Assembly (NCBI RefSeq): GCF_003010915.2
Contig: NZ_CP028426.1
Location: 2,418,001-2,482,000 of the forward strand
Length of the DNA stretch: 64,000 bases
Source of the DNA: Gulosibacter molinativorax
GTDB lineage: Bacteria; Actinomycetota; Actinomycetes; Actinomycetales; Microbacteriaceae
Direction of reading: 5' to 3'
A model generated the notes under the pieces. It was not told the DNA's origin and searched no databases. It was given only the letters and a program-made list of their open reading frames with translations. Made by a program: the position numbers and the translations under genes. How positions within the stretch are numbered: position 1 is the first letter of the stretch; every line of letters begins with the position of its first letter. Shown here piece by piece: positions 53,263 through 62,832 of this stretch.

Positions 53263-53751
53263 TTATTTGCCATTTCGTGCACTCGACGGATGGCTATAAC
53301 CAGTGCCCCAGCCATACGCCAATTTGTACGCCTCAAGCACGAAGAAGGTTTCGGCACCGACGATGCCTTCTTGCCTGGCAATGCGGTCATGCAAAAGTTC
53401 GGTGTAATGCTCAACGTCGCGACAAACAACCTCGACCATCACATCAAACTGGCCCGTCGTAAGTACGACGTAGCTTGTCTCCGGCATCTCCGCGAGCGCC
53501 TCACAAACCTGCCGCGCCCTGCCCATTTCAGTCTTGATGCCGATCATTGCCAGACGGTCGAACCCGATTCGCAACGGGTCCGCGACACCGACGATCTGGA
53601 GAGTGCCGGATTCTTCGAGACGCTGGACCCGGTACCGAACCGATGAAGCAGGGATGCCCGTTTCTTCAGAAATTTCCTTGAACGATCGGCGACCATCCTT
53701 TTGCAAGATGGCGATCAGTTGCCGATCAACTTCGTCGAGTTCGGGCTTCAT
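53263..53751 (-). CDS. Lrp/AsnC family regulator
   Basis: A 162 aa protein. The N-terminal HTH (LDEVDRQLIAILQKDGRRSFKEISEETGIPASSVRYRVQRLEESG) is followed by a RAM ligand domain (VVLTTGQFDVMVEVVCRD). Lrp-type regulators bind amino acids and control their metabolism. Start ATG 53751 has GAAGGAG. It lies 130 bp downstream of the aldehyde dehydrogenase on the same strand and probably controls it and the divergent flavin oxidase and carrier genes. Confidence 0.9.
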   Translation of the reverse strand: MKPELDEVDRQLIAILQKDGRRSFKEISEETGIPASSVRYRVQRLEESGTLQIVGVADPLRIGFDRLAMIGIKTEMGRARQVCEALAEMPETSYVVLTTGQFDVMVEVVCRDVEHYTELLHDRIARQEGIVGAETFFVLEAYKLAYGWGTGYSHPSSARNGK

Positions 53752-53881
53752 GCCGTCTCCTTCTGCGTCGATACACTCGCGCTCTGTTCCCGCACTCACG
53801 CTATGTCAGCGGGCTCGCCCAAGATTAGCAACGCGGCGAGCCCGCTCAACGGCGGCTGTCGGCCACATCCTTCGAATCCAA

Positions 53882-55345
53882 TTAGTCCTCGTCGGCCACC
53901 CGGATGCAGCCGTTGCGTAAGTAGGTCATGTCGTGCAGCGTGTACATGCCGCCGATTCGACCCCAACCGGTGGCCGTACCGCCCGCGCCACCGAACGGCA
54001 TATTGACGTCCCACCAGTTATTCGACTCATTCACGATGACTTGGCCGACCTGCATTTCCTCCATGAAGTAGAAAGCCTTCTTGAGGCTCTCGGTGAAAAC
54101 GGCACCCTGCAATCCAAGCGGATCGTCGTTAGCGATACGAAGAGCATCCTCGTCGTCCTTTGCGGTAATGATCGGCACGACCGGGCCAAACGATTCTTCG
54201 CGAGAAAGCAAACTGTCGGTAGTCACGCCGTCCACTACCGTGAACTCGTAATACAGATTGGTCGGCATACCCTCCGCTCGACCACCGCCGACAAGCACGT
54301 CGAACCCACGCTCACGGGCATCCGCCATGTGGCGGTCCATCTTCGCCGCGACCGCCTCATTGTTGAGCGGCCCGAGGTTAGTATTCGGATCCGTCGGGTC
54401 ACCCAGCACGACGGTCTTCGAGTACTCGAGGACTTCCCGTACGAACTCATCGTGAATGTCTTGGTGCACGATCACCCGTTCCGTCGCGCAGCAGACCTGG
54501 CCCGAACACGAGTACGCTCCATCTACCGCAGCCTTTGCAGCGCGCTTTGCGTCCGCATCTGCGAGCACGACTACAGGGCCATTACCAGATGCTTCGATAA
54601 GCAGCGGCTTGAGGCCTGCCGTCGCCTGAATTTTTGCAGCCGTCGCCGACGAACCGATGAACCCAACGGCGTTGATTCCTGGGTGCGATACGAGCGAGGC
54701 ACCGAGTTCACCGTCACCAGGGAGCACGCTCACGAGCCCGTCGGGGAGCCCAGCTTCACGCATGACCTCCATCGCTGCGAGGACCGTAAGTGGCGTGTTC
54801 GCTGGCGGCTTGACAACGTGCGCGTTACCAGTCGCAAGACCGGGTGCGACGAATTCGGCAAACATCAGCATTGGGAAATTCCACGGGGTAATGATGCCGA
54901 AGACACCGATCGGTGCGCGCCACGTAATCTGACGCATGTTTCGATCGTTTGACGGCAGCGTCTCACCATACAGACGCACTGCGTCTTCAGCGTGCAAGTG
55001 GAAAAGGTGAGCTGCTTCGGTGATATCAGCAAGCGACTCGGCGAGCGGCTTGCCTTGTTCGCTCGTCTGGATTCGCGCGAGCTCCTCTGCCCGTGCCTCT
55101 AGGGCGTCCCCAATCTTGTGGCAAATTTCGGCTCGGGCGAATACGCCAAGGCGACGCCAGGCCGGTTGAGCCTCGTGTGCCTTCGCAACCGCGAGGTCAA
55201 GATCGGGTTGCGTGGGCACAGGAACCGACGCAATCGATTCGCCGGTAGCCGGGTTAATCACTTCGCTGCGTTCTGTCGAAGATCCGTCGGTGTATTCACC
55301 GGCGATATAGAGATGCGGCTGAATCCGCAATGACACTGCACTCAT
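53882..55345 (-). CDS. NAD(P)-dependent aldehyde dehydrogenase
   Basis: A 487 aa ALDH of the GabD/vanillin-type group. It has LYIAGEYTDGS, TPWNFPMLMFAEFVAPGLATGN, GFIGSSATAAKI, the Glu in LLIEASGNGPVVV, and catalytic Cys in YSCSGQVCCATERVIVH. The start ATG 55345 has AAGGAGG. It is divergent from an FAD amine oxidase (219 bp between starts) and would oxidise the aldehyde the oxidase releases. Substrate unknown. The normal ELGG motif reads EASGNGP, a variation seen in some branches. Confidence 0.9.
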   Translation of the reverse strand: MSAVSLRIQPHLYIAGEYTDGSSTERSEVINPATGESIASVPVPTQPDLDLAVAKAHEAQPAWRRLGVFARAEICHKIGDALEARAEELARIQTSEQGKPLAESLADITEAAHLFHLHAEDAVRLYGETLPSNDRNMRQITWRAPIGVFGIITPWNFPMLMFAEFVAPGLATGNAHVVKPPANTPLTVLAAMEVMREAGLPDGLVSVLPGDGELGASLVSHPGINAVGFIGSSATAAKIQATAGLKPLLIEASGNGPVVVLADADAKRAAKAAVDGAYSCSGQVCCATERVIVHQDIHDEFVREVLEYSKTVVLGDPTDPNTNLGPLNNEAVAAKMDRHMADARERGFDVLVGGGRAEGMPTNLYYEFTVVDGVTTDSLLSREESFGPVVPIITAKDDEDALRIANDDPLGLQGAVFTESLKKAFYFMEEMQVGQVIVNESNNWWDVNMPFGGAGGTATGWGRIGGMYTLHDMTYLRNGCIRVADED

Positions 55346-55564
55346 TTCGATACCTCCTTGTATCCGTAACGACGCTGTTGACCCCAAGCCTACGGAGCGC
55401 TTGCCTGATGTGCAACAAAACTCAGGCTATTTTGCGACTACAACAATAATTTCGTGAATTATTACCGCTCGGAGCAATTTTGTGTGAAGCTCAAACGCAA
55501 ACCATCGCCCAGCTATTGCTGGCCCCACAACCACTCGTGCAACCAGCGACGCATAAGGAGCATC

Positions 55565-57028
55565 ATGATCACCTTCGATCGCGCCGAACGCGATATCCCC
55601 GCATCCCGCATTGATTCCGCTCTAAGGAACACTGCTCGCACACCGTACTGGCTCGACGATCCGCGCCGACCGGGAAGCCTTCCAAGCGCGCGCGGCGAAC
55701 TCAGGACTGACCTCGCCATCGTGGGCGGCGGCTATACGGGCCTCTGGACGGCTCTCCTAGCCAAAGAACGCGATCCAAACCGTCGAGTAATCCTGCTTGA
55801 AGGAAAACAGGTGGGCTGGGCGGCTTCCGGGCGTAACGGCGGATTTTGCGAAGCGTCTCTGACCCACGGGGAAAGTAACGGCCAACGACACTTGCCCAAC
55901 GAACTCGAAACGCTACAAGAACTCGGCGCTACAAACATCCGCGAAATCGGCGAAACCGTTGCGCGATACAACATGGATTGCGATTACGAGGCTTCCGGAG
56001 TCCTACGAATTGCGACCGAGGACTATCAAGTCGAATGGCTGAAAGAGGACTCCGCGAAAAAGCCCGCACAAGTTTTCATGGATCGTGAGCAAGTGCGTAA
56101 GGAAATAAACTCACCGATCTTGCACGCAGGACTGTGGGAAAAGACCGACAACGTCCTCGTGAACCCTGCGCGCCTCGCGTGGGAACTTCGCCGAGTTTGT
56201 ATCGAGCTCGGGGTCGAAATTTTCGAGCACTCGCCCGTGATCGACCTGAAGTCGACACCGGGCTCCGTCGAACTTGTCGTTGGGGGCGTCACAAGTGCCA
56301 GTGCGAAGGAGGTCAAAGCAACAGTCACAGCGCCGCGAGTTGCACTCGGTACGAACATATTTCCATCCCTGTTGCATCGAATGCGCCCCTACACCGTCCC
56401 GGTTTGGGACTACGCCCTCATGAGCAATCCGCTCACCCCCGAGCAGTCGGATGCGCTGGGGTGGAAGTCTCGACAAGGCCTCGCCGATCTCAATAACCGG
56501 TTCCACTACTTGCGCATGACGCGCGACGACAATGGCCACGACCGCATTCTGTACGGCGGCTACGACGCGATCTACCACTATGGCCAGCGATTGAAGCCCG
56601 AGTATTACAACCGCGAGGAGACGTACCGCAAACTTGCGGCGCATTTCTACGCAACCTTCCCAATCCTCGGTGACATCGGATTCAGTCACGCATGGGGAGG
56701 AGCAATCGATTCATGTAGCCGCTTTTTTTCATTCTTCACACGCTCCCTTGGCGATCGCGTCGTGGGCTCTGCGGGCTATACAGGACTCGGTGTGGGAGCA
56801 ACACGCTTCGGAGCAAACACCATCCTGGACCTTCTTGACGGCCTCGACACGGAACGCACCCGCTTGGAACTCGTCAAGAAAAAACCCATCCCATTTCCGC
56901 CTGAACCCGCTGCCTGGCTCGGAGTGCAAGTCACGACCTCCGAAATGGCTCGCTCCGACCGCCGCCAAGGGAAGCGCGGCTTGTGGCTCTCCACGATGGA
57001 CGCGATCGGCATGGGGTTCGATTCGTAG
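55565..57028 (+). CDS. FAD-dependent oxidoreductase (amine oxidase, DAO family)
   Basis: A 487 aa flavoprotein. It has TDLAIVGGGYTGLWTALLAKERD, the GWAASGRNGGFCEASLTHGE loop, LVNPARLAWELRRVC, and a C-terminal GSAGYTGLGVGATRFGANTILDLL FAD segment. Its DAO fold resembles the PuuB-like gene at 49082 in the GGYTG and SGRNGG motifs. The ATG 55565 follows AAGGAGC. An MFS carrier gene follows on the same strand and an aldehyde dehydrogenase is divergent, an arrangement that reads as import, oxidation and aldehyde clean-up of an amine. Confidence 0.87.
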   Translation: MITFDRAERDIPASRIDSALRNTARTPYWLDDPRRPGSLPSARGELRTDLAIVGGGYTGLWTALLAKERDPNRRVILLEGKQVGWAASGRNGGFCEASLTHGESNGQRHLPNELETLQELGATNIREIGETVARYNMDCDYEASGVLRIATEDYQVEWLKEDSAKKPAQVFMDREQVRKEINSPILHAGLWEKTDNVLVNPARLAWELRRVCIELGVEIFEHSPVIDLKSTPGSVELVVGGVTSASAKEVKATVTAPRVALGTNIFPSLLHRMRPYTVPVWDYALMSNPLTPEQSDALGWKSRQGLADLNNRFHYLRMTRDDNGHDRILYGGYDAIYHYGQRLKPEYYNREETYRKLAAHFYATFPILGDIGFSHAWGGAIDSCSRFFSFFTRSLGDRVVGSAGYTGLGVGATRFGANTILDLLDGLDTERTRLELVKKKPIPFPPEPAAWLGVQVTTSEMARSDRRQGKRGLWLSTMDAIGMGFDS

Positions 57029-57211
57029 GTCGAAAGCTGCGTAGGCGTGCGAAAGATCTACAACATCAAGCGGATTACACCAATCATGGATAATTCGCAA
57101 GATTAGCGATAGACTTTGCTCTACCACTAATTACGCCACCGCAATATTGTCGAGTGCGCAATTTTCAAAGGTTCAATCTCATACTCAACGACGAGACAGA
57201 GGTCTGCTCCA

Positions 57212-58453
57212 ATGTCAAAAATCAATCCCGCCACCAAATGGGTGATGCTAGGGCTCTCGTACCTAGTTCTCATCGCCTGTTTCATTCCGTATATCGGGTG
57301 GACACCAAACTTGATCGAGATCTCGGAAGAATTTGGTCTTTCGGGAGCCGAAGCTGGGCTGCTGAGCTCCATCACGGCGTTAGTCGGCGGGCTCATATTG
57401 CCGTTCGCTGGCGCAATCGGGGACCGCTGGGGTATCAAACGAATCATTCTCGTTGGCCTCATCGCCTCGATCATCGGCCAGTTCCTATTTGCCCTAGCCC
57501 CTGGATACGGTCTCGCGCTCCTTGCCCGCGCGATCAGCGGCCTCGGCGTCGGGCTCCTCTTCGTTGGCCCCTACACTATGGCCGTGAATTGGTTCGAACG
57601 TGAACGCAAAAACGGCATCGCGCTCGGCATCATGTTCACGAGCGACGGCATCGGTACCGGATTCGCACTCTACGTTTTCGCAATCGTGTTGGTCGCGTTT
57701 GGATGGCGATCGGGAACAATGATCGGCGGCTACTTCTTGATCGCGGTGTTGTTGATCGCGTGGATCTTCCTCCGTGATGCGCCTAACGTCAAAGAGGAGC
57801 CGCTCAATGCAGAACTCGCGTCGAGTTCGGATCGTTCAGCGATTAGCTGGCTCTTCAGCCGGAACGTTCTCATTGCGGCGGCCTTCTTCGTTGGCGAATG
57901 GGGCATCTTCGCTGTCGTCGCGGTTTGGATGCCCACCATTCTCATCGAGAACGCGGGGTGGCCGACCGAGATTGCCGGCCTGTTCGCGTCACTGTACGTG
58001 CTCATTGGAATGATCACATCGATAGTGTTCGGCCTCATTTCGGACCGCCTCGGACGACGGAAGAACCTCATCGTTCTCGCGGGAGTGATGATGACCACGT
58101 TCATGGCGCTAATGACGGTCGCTCTCGCGACAGGCAACTATGTCCTCGTCGCTGTATGTCTGCCTCTCGTCGGACTCGGTGTCTACACCGGCATGCCTCT
58201 CGCTCTTGCTCTCGCTGCGGAATCGGTCCCCACTCGAATGGCAGGCACCGTCAACGGGTTTGTCCTCGGAGTCGGCTTCATCGTTGGTGGATTCGCCTAC
58301 CCCTACATCATGGGCGCGGTCAAGGACGCCACCGATGAGTACGTACTGGGGTTCGTCGGCATGGTGATCGCTACTGCAGTGCTCAACCTCGTCTGCCCGC
58401 TATTCGCGAAAGACGTCCGGAGAGTGGACACTCAAACTACAGTCAGCGCGTAA
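57212..58453 (+). CDS. MFS transporter
   Basis: A 413 aa carrier with twelve membrane helices. The MFS loop motifs GDRWGIKR (after helix 2) and SDRLGRRKN (after helix 8) are clear, and the centre has a short cytoplasmic loop (EEPLNAELASSSDR). It is of the sugar-acid/CynX-like type by general appearance; its ligand is unknown. Its position after the amine oxidase suggests import of the oxidase substrate. A terminator lies right after it. Confidence 0.9.
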   Translation: MSKINPATKWVMLGLSYLVLIACFIPYIGWTPNLIEISEEFGLSGAEAGLLSSITALVGGLILPFAGAIGDRWGIKRIILVGLIASIIGQFLFALAPGYGLALLARAISGLGVGLLFVGPYTMAVNWFERERKNGIALGIMFTSDGIGTGFALYVFAIVLVAFGWRSGTMIGGYFLIAVLLIAWIFLRDAPNVKEEPLNAELASSSDRSAISWLFSRNVLIAAAFFVGEWGIFAVVAVWMPTILIENAGWPTEIAGLFASLYVLIGMITSIVFGLISDRLGRRKNLIVLAGVMMTTFMALMTVALATGNYVLVAVCLPLVGLGVYTGMPLALALAAESVPTRMAGTVNGFVLGVGFIVGGFAYPYIMGAVKDATDEYVLGFVGMVIATAVLNLVCPLFAKDVRRVDTQTTVSA

Positions 58454-58467
58454 ATCGGGCCGGCTTG

Positions 58468-58503
58468 ACTGGGCAGATCTTCACGGCGAAGATACTGCCC
58501 AGT
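58468..58503 (+). terminator. Terminator after MFS gene
   Basis: A stem of 15 bp with one bulged A (58468-58482 with 58488-58503), followed by TTTGAGG. It sits 15 nt after the carrier stop, ahead of the next flavoprotein gene. Confidence 0.65.
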
Positions 58504-58563
58504 TTGAGGTTTCCGATGACGGAGCGAGTCGAGCCCCCATCCCCCTCGCGAGAAGGAATCACC

Positions 58564-59703
58564 GTGGAATCATCCAAGTACGTCGTCATCGGCGCGGGGC
58601 TCGTCGGCTCGGCAACCGCCTGGCACCTCGCGAGCGCAGGCCAGGAAGTCACGCTGCTCGAACGCGACGTCCCCGCCAGCAACCACGGCTCATCCCATGG
58701 ATCCTCGCGGATCTTCCGCTTCGCCTACCCCGACGAGACATATGCGAACCTCGCGAAAGTAGCCGCACCACTCTGGTCGCACCTCGAGCGCGAGAGCGGC
58801 CAATCGCTGCTCCAGCAGGTCGGCGGCGTCGACTTCGGCACCGAGCGCAATCCACGCCAACTCGCCGCTGTCCTCGATCGCGTCGGGGTCGAGCACCGAA
58901 TCATCGAGATCGACGAAGCCCGGGAACGCTGGCCGCAGTACGCACTCGACACCGAGGTCTTGTGGCAGCCGACCGCCGGCGTCGTCAATCCCGCCAAGGC
59001 GGTGGATGCGATGGTCGGGCTGGCAGCGAAAGCCGGCGCCCAAGCACTCACCGGTTGGCAGGTCGCGAGCGTGACCCCCGCATCCACAACGGGGTATGTC
59101 GTGACCTCGAGCCGCGGCGAGCAGATCCACGCGGCCGAGGTGGTCGTCGCCGCTGGCAGCTGGCTGCCGCACATCCTGCCAAGGCTCCCACTCCCGAAAG
59201 GCTTCTTGGATGCGCTGCCCACCTTTGAGGTGCGGCAAGAGCAGACCTTCCACTTCCCATACGAAAAGCCGCGCGAGGACGCGGACTGGCCGACGCACAT
59301 CCATATTTTCAAAGAAATCACCACGACACGGATGGTCTACGCGCTCCCCGGAGGCGAGGGCGTAGAGAACCGCGCACTGAAGGTCGCACTCTTCAACGGC
59401 GGCAAAGTACTGCCGTCGGCCGCGCAGCAAGACGGCATTGTGGATGCGGCGAATCGCGACTGGGTGACGCGGTACGTCGAGCGCCACGTGCCGGGCGTCG
59501 TGCCGGAGCCGTTCGCCGAATCAACGTGTTTGTTTACGAACACGCCGACGGAGGATTTCGTGATCGAGCGCGTGGACGGCATCACGCTGGTATCGGCGTG
59601 CTCGGGCCACGGCGCGAAGTTTGCGCCGCTGACCGGGCTGCTCGCGTCCGGAATCACGACGGGCAACGGCACGGTTCCGGATGCGTTTCGGGTGCAACGT
59701 TAG
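58564..59703 (+). CDS. Monomeric sarcosine oxidase/N-methyltryptophan oxidase-like FAD enzyme
   Basis: A 379 aa flavoprotein. It has YVVIGAGLVGSATAWHLASAG, NHGSSHGSSRIFRFAYPD (the SHG-S-R-IFR loop of monomeric sarcosine oxidase) and the cysteine motif STCLFTNTPTEDFVIE, where that family binds FAD covalently. ACSGHGAKFAPLTG follows. Such enzymes oxidise N-methyl amino acids to formaldehyde, glycine-type products and peroxide. GTG 58564 with AAGGA upstream was chosen; ATG 58516 is an alternative. It lies after a terminator, so it is a separate unit from the MFS gene. Confidence 0.88.
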   Translation: MESSKYVVIGAGLVGSATAWHLASAGQEVTLLERDVPASNHGSSHGSSRIFRFAYPDETYANLAKVAAPLWSHLERESGQSLLQQVGGVDFGTERNPRQLAAVLDRVGVEHRIIEIDEARERWPQYALDTEVLWQPTAGVVNPAKAVDAMVGLAAKAGAQALTGWQVASVTPASTTGYVVTSSRGEQIHAAEVVVAAGSWLPHILPRLPLPKGFLDALPTFEVRQEQTFHFPYEKPREDADWPTHIHIFKEITTTRMVYALPGGEGVENRALKVALFNGGKVLPSAAQQDGIVDAANRDWVTRYVERHVPGVVPEPFAESTCLFTNTPTEDFVIERVDGITLVSACSGHGAKFAPLTGLLASGITTGNGTVPDAFRVQR

Positions 59704-59750
59704 ATGAATCTACAAAGATCTCGGGCGACAGTGGCCGGATCACACGACGA

Positions 59751-61034
59751 TCAAACCCTTGACGCGAATTCATCGAGGAGATCCGCAGCTTTCGAAGCCC
59801 CGCCAGCTTTGTCGAGCTCAGTCGCAACGTTGCGCGCGGCATCGCGATAGGTCCCCTCGTTCAGGACTTTCCCGACAGCAGCCCCGACTTGGCGCGGCGA
59901 AGGCCGACCGTTGCGTAGGTTTACCGCGGCGCCCGACGCCTCGACGCGCGCCGCAATTTCGGGCTTGTCGAGGTCACCACCGGCGATAACGAGCGGAATT
60001 CCGTGCGCGAGCGCGCCTAGCGTCCCGCCCCAGCCGCCGTTTGTGACCATGGCATCGACGCGCGGGAGCAGCAAGTCGTACGGGATAAACCCGGCGACGC
60101 GCGCATTGCATGGCACCGAGAAGGGCAGACGGTCATGCCCGCGACGCCCGGTCGTGACGACGACGATGAGATCGAGGTCTGCGAGGGCCTCGAGCGTCGG
60201 GCGAATGAGGTCGGTCGGGTCGATATTGAACGTGCCCTGCGTGACGTGCACAACCACCTTGCCGTCGAGGTCCGACCACCAATCTGGGAGCAGACCAGAT
60301 GATGTCCTCGGCGTCACGCCCATAGCGGTGAGGTTCCCCACCCACCGCAGATGCTTGGGTCGGTCGGTTCGATGGTGGTCCAATGCGGGAACACCACTGG
60401 CGAGGATGAGCTCCGACGAGAACACCGCGCGATCGAACGGTAGCCGTGAGGGCGACAGCCCAGCAGCGCGGCGGGCCCGCGACAGTGCTGGCCCCAACGC
60501 CGACCCGAGCGCAGGCGTGAGCGAACGGAGCAGCGCATCCCGCGCCTTGCCGACCGGGCCGTGACCGGGCAGCAAACCGAGCCCGTTGGGTGGCCCTTCC
60601 CTGCTCGGCAAACCGAGAGGCAGCACGGCAAGGGTTACCCAGTGGCAACCGAGTGACTCGGCGCAGAGCCGCGGGGCAACGGTCGATTCTTCCGCGACCA
60701 GAATATCCCACGGTTCACGCTGCCACTCGTCTCGGAGGTCCGCCACTTGCCCCGGTGCGGTACCGATGAACAGATCCGCGAGATTGGTGATGACCTGCCC
60801 GATTCCTGGCCTTCCACGGAGCCTCGGGAAGGTCGTCTCGAGGTCATGCTCATCGAAGTCCGGCGCTCTCTGCCACCCGAGCCAGCTCGCGCCCGTCGCC
60901 TCGACACGTTCCCGGTAAGCACGTCCTGTGTAGACACGGACGTCGTGCCCGCGCCCTACGAGTTCGGCCGCGACCGCCAGGACTGGTGCGACGTGACCGG
61001 CAAGCGGCATCGCCATGAGCATGAACTTGGTCAT
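59751..61034 (-). CDS. UGT/MGT-like glycosyltransferase (GT-B)
   Basis: A 427 aa GT-B enzyme. Its N-terminal domain starts MTKFMLMAMPLAGHVAPVLAVAAEL with the GH motif, and its C-terminal domain has VAGFIPYDLLLPRVDAMVTNGGWGGTLGALAHGIPLVIAGGDLDKPE, the nucleotide-sugar site. Family members put a sugar on macrolides, sterols or other hydrophobic acceptors. In place of the usual T-H-G-G the motif reads T-N-G-G. The ATG at 61034 was chosen over 61121. No polyketide genes are nearby, so acceptor modification or detoxification is the fitting guess. Confidence 0.85.
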   Translation of the reverse strand: MTKFMLMAMPLAGHVAPVLAVAAELVGRGHDVRVYTGRAYRERVEATGASWLGWQRAPDFDEHDLETTFPRLRGRPGIGQVITNLADLFIGTAPGQVADLRDEWQREPWDILVAEESTVAPRLCAESLGCHWVTLAVLPLGLPSREGPPNGLGLLPGHGPVGKARDALLRSLTPALGSALGPALSRARRAAGLSPSRLPFDRAVFSSELILASGVPALDHHRTDRPKHLRWVGNLTAMGVTPRTSSGLLPDWWSDLDGKVVVHVTQGTFNIDPTDLIRPTLEALADLDLIVVVTTGRRGHDRLPFSVPCNARVAGFIPYDLLLPRVDAMVTNGGWGGTLGALAHGIPLVIAGGDLDKPEIAARVEASGAAVNLRNGRPSPRQVGAAVGKVLNEGTYRDAARNVATELDKAGGASKAADLLDEFASRV

Positions 61035-61065
61035 CGTTGAACCGCCCCTCGGGATAGCTCCGGGA

Positions 61066-62448
61066 CTAATCTCCCAGCGCCCGCTCCAGATACGCGTTAT
61101 CGAAGACCCGCTGCGGGTCAACCTTGTCGCGCAGCGCCACGAACTCGTCGAACTTCGGGTAGAGATCGCGCAGCTGCGGCGCGCGCAGCGTGTGCATCAT
61201 CCCCCAGTGCGGGCGACCACCGGCCGACTGCAGCACCTCTTCGACGACGCCGAAATACTCCGCGTGCCGCTCGCGCACATAACGGTGCACCGCAATGTAA
61301 GCCGTCTCGCGACCGTATCCCGGCGAGAGCGGGACGTCATCCGCCGCCCCACACCGAACCTCAATCGGGAACGAAACCGTGATCCCGTGCGCATCGATCT
61401 GCCTACGAATCTCGCGGACCACCTCCGGCCCATCCTCGAGCGGCACCGCGTATTCGAGCTCGTTGTAGCGCATCCGCTTCGAGTTGCCGAACATGGTGAC
61501 CGAGTCCTCGACGTACTGGCGAGAGCCGGTCAGCGCTGAGGTGAAGTGCGAAACCCGCTGCACGAGCCCCGGCGCGACCGTGCCCAACGACGCCGCAAGA
61601 CCCTGGGCCCAATACTGTACGAGCTCCTCATCGAAGAACTTCGCCGCATTCTTGCCTCCGAGCCCCTCGGGTTCCTCGCCGTCCGCGAGTCGGCGGTGCG
61701 CCTTCACGAGCGCCTGCTCTGCATGCGGGAACCAAAAGAACGAGAAGTAATCCGTCGATCGTGCGCGCTCAAGATAGGAATCGAGCACCGCATCCAACGG
61801 CTCCGCCGACTCGTTGGCCTCGACACGGAACGTCGGCACGCACTGAATCGCGACCTCGACGATCACGCCCAAAGCGCCAAGACCAAGACGCGCAAATTCA
61901 AACAAGTCCGTGTGATTGCGCTCGTCGCAGTACACGATCTGCCCGTTCGCGAGCACCATCCGCAGGCCCTTGACCATCGAGGACAGCCCGCTCGTGCCAA
62001 GCCCGGTGCCGTGCGTGCCGGTCGAGATCGCGCCAGCGATCGTCGGCGCGGCGACATCGCCCTGGTTCTCGAGCGTCAGCCCATGCTCGGCGAGCAGATC
62101 ATGAACCTCGTGCATCCGCGTGCCCGCGCGAAAGGTTGCCACACGCGTTTCCGGGTTCACCGAAACCAGCCCGCGGTAGTCGTCGAAATGCAGGCGCAGG
62201 CCCTCGGTGCCTGCGATGTCGTTGAACGAGTGCCCGGAACCGACCGACTTCACCTTGAGTCCAGAGCCTCCGGCACCAACCACGAGCGCGCTCACCGCCG
62301 TCTCGCTCGTCGGCCCGGCCGCGAGCTGCGAGGTCTCGGTCACGCCACCCGACCAGTTACGCCACGTATTCCCGCGACGCTTCGGCAGCGAGGTCGCGGG
62401 ACGCGTCGGCAGAATCTTGCCGGGTTTGTCGGCCTGTGATTCGGTCAT
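61066..62448 (-). CDS. D-arabinono-1,4-lactone oxidase/FAD-linked oxidase
   Basis: A 460 aa VAO-type flavoprotein. An FAD-binding domain (VGSGHSFNDIAGTEG, ISTGTHGTGLGTSGLSSMV) is followed by an aldonolactone-oxidase C-terminal domain ending DKVDPQRVFDNAYLERALG. The H in VGSGHSF is the residue where relatives bind FAD covalently. These enzymes oxidise sugar lactones or alditols with oxygen. It stands 31 bp upstream of the glycosyltransferase on the same strand, so the two may be one transcript. Confidence 0.88.
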   Translation of the reverse strand: MTESQADKPGKILPTRPATSLPKRRGNTWRNWSGGVTETSQLAAGPTSETAVSALVVGAGGSGLKVKSVGSGHSFNDIAGTEGLRLHFDDYRGLVSVNPETRVATFRAGTRMHEVHDLLAEHGLTLENQGDVAAPTIAGAISTGTHGTGLGTSGLSSMVKGLRMVLANGQIVYCDERNHTDLFEFARLGLGALGVIVEVAIQCVPTFRVEANESAEPLDAVLDSYLERARSTDYFSFFWFPHAEQALVKAHRRLADGEEPEGLGGKNAAKFFDEELVQYWAQGLAASLGTVAPGLVQRVSHFTSALTGSRQYVEDSVTMFGNSKRMRYNELEYAVPLEDGPEVVREIRRQIDAHGITVSFPIEVRCGAADDVPLSPGYGRETAYIAVHRYVRERHAEYFGVVEEVLQSAGGRPHWGMMHTLRAPQLRDLYPKFDEFVALRDKVDPQRVFDNAYLERALGD

Positions 62449-62457
62449 TGGCTGCGG

Positions 62458-62808
62458 CTACTCCCCTGAGGGCTCGGTTGTGGCTGCGGCACCCTCGGCA
62501 ATGCGCCGGTGGTGATGGATGACTTCGGCAATCACGAAGTTAAGGAACTTTTCCGCGAACTCGGGGTCGAGTCGCGACTCATGCGCAAGCTCACGAAGAC
62601 GTGCGACCTGACGCTTCTCCCGCTCGGGATCCGACGGCGGCAGGTCGTGCTTCGCTTTGAGCTCGCCGACCTCCTGCGTGTGTCGGAAACGCTCCGCGAG
62701 AATGTGAATCATCGCCGCATCCAGGTTGTCGATCGAACCGCGGATCTCGCCCAATTTTTGTAGGGCTTCCTGCTGGTCTTTCGTCGGGGATGCGTGCTGT
62801 TGAGTCAT
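62458..62808 (-). CDS. Chorismate mutase (AroQ class)
   Basis: A 116 aa all-helical protein. It has LGEIRGSIDNLDAAMIHILAERFRHTQEVGELKAKHDLPPSDPEREKRQV, with the Arg, Lys and Arg of the AroQ active site, and a histidine-rich third helix (VIAEVIHHHRRI). It converts chorismate to prephenate for phenylalanine and tyrosine. It is 9 bp ahead of the lactone oxidase on the same strand. The size is normal for a stand-alone actinobacterial mutase. Confidence 0.9.
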   Translation of the reverse strand: MTQQHASPTKDQQEALQKLGEIRGSIDNLDAAMIHILAERFRHTQEVGELKAKHDLPPSDPEREKRQVARLRELAHESRLDPEFAEKFLNFVIAEVIHHHRRIAEGAAATTEPSGE

Positions 62809-62832
62809 GACTACGACTCTATCGAAATTGGC

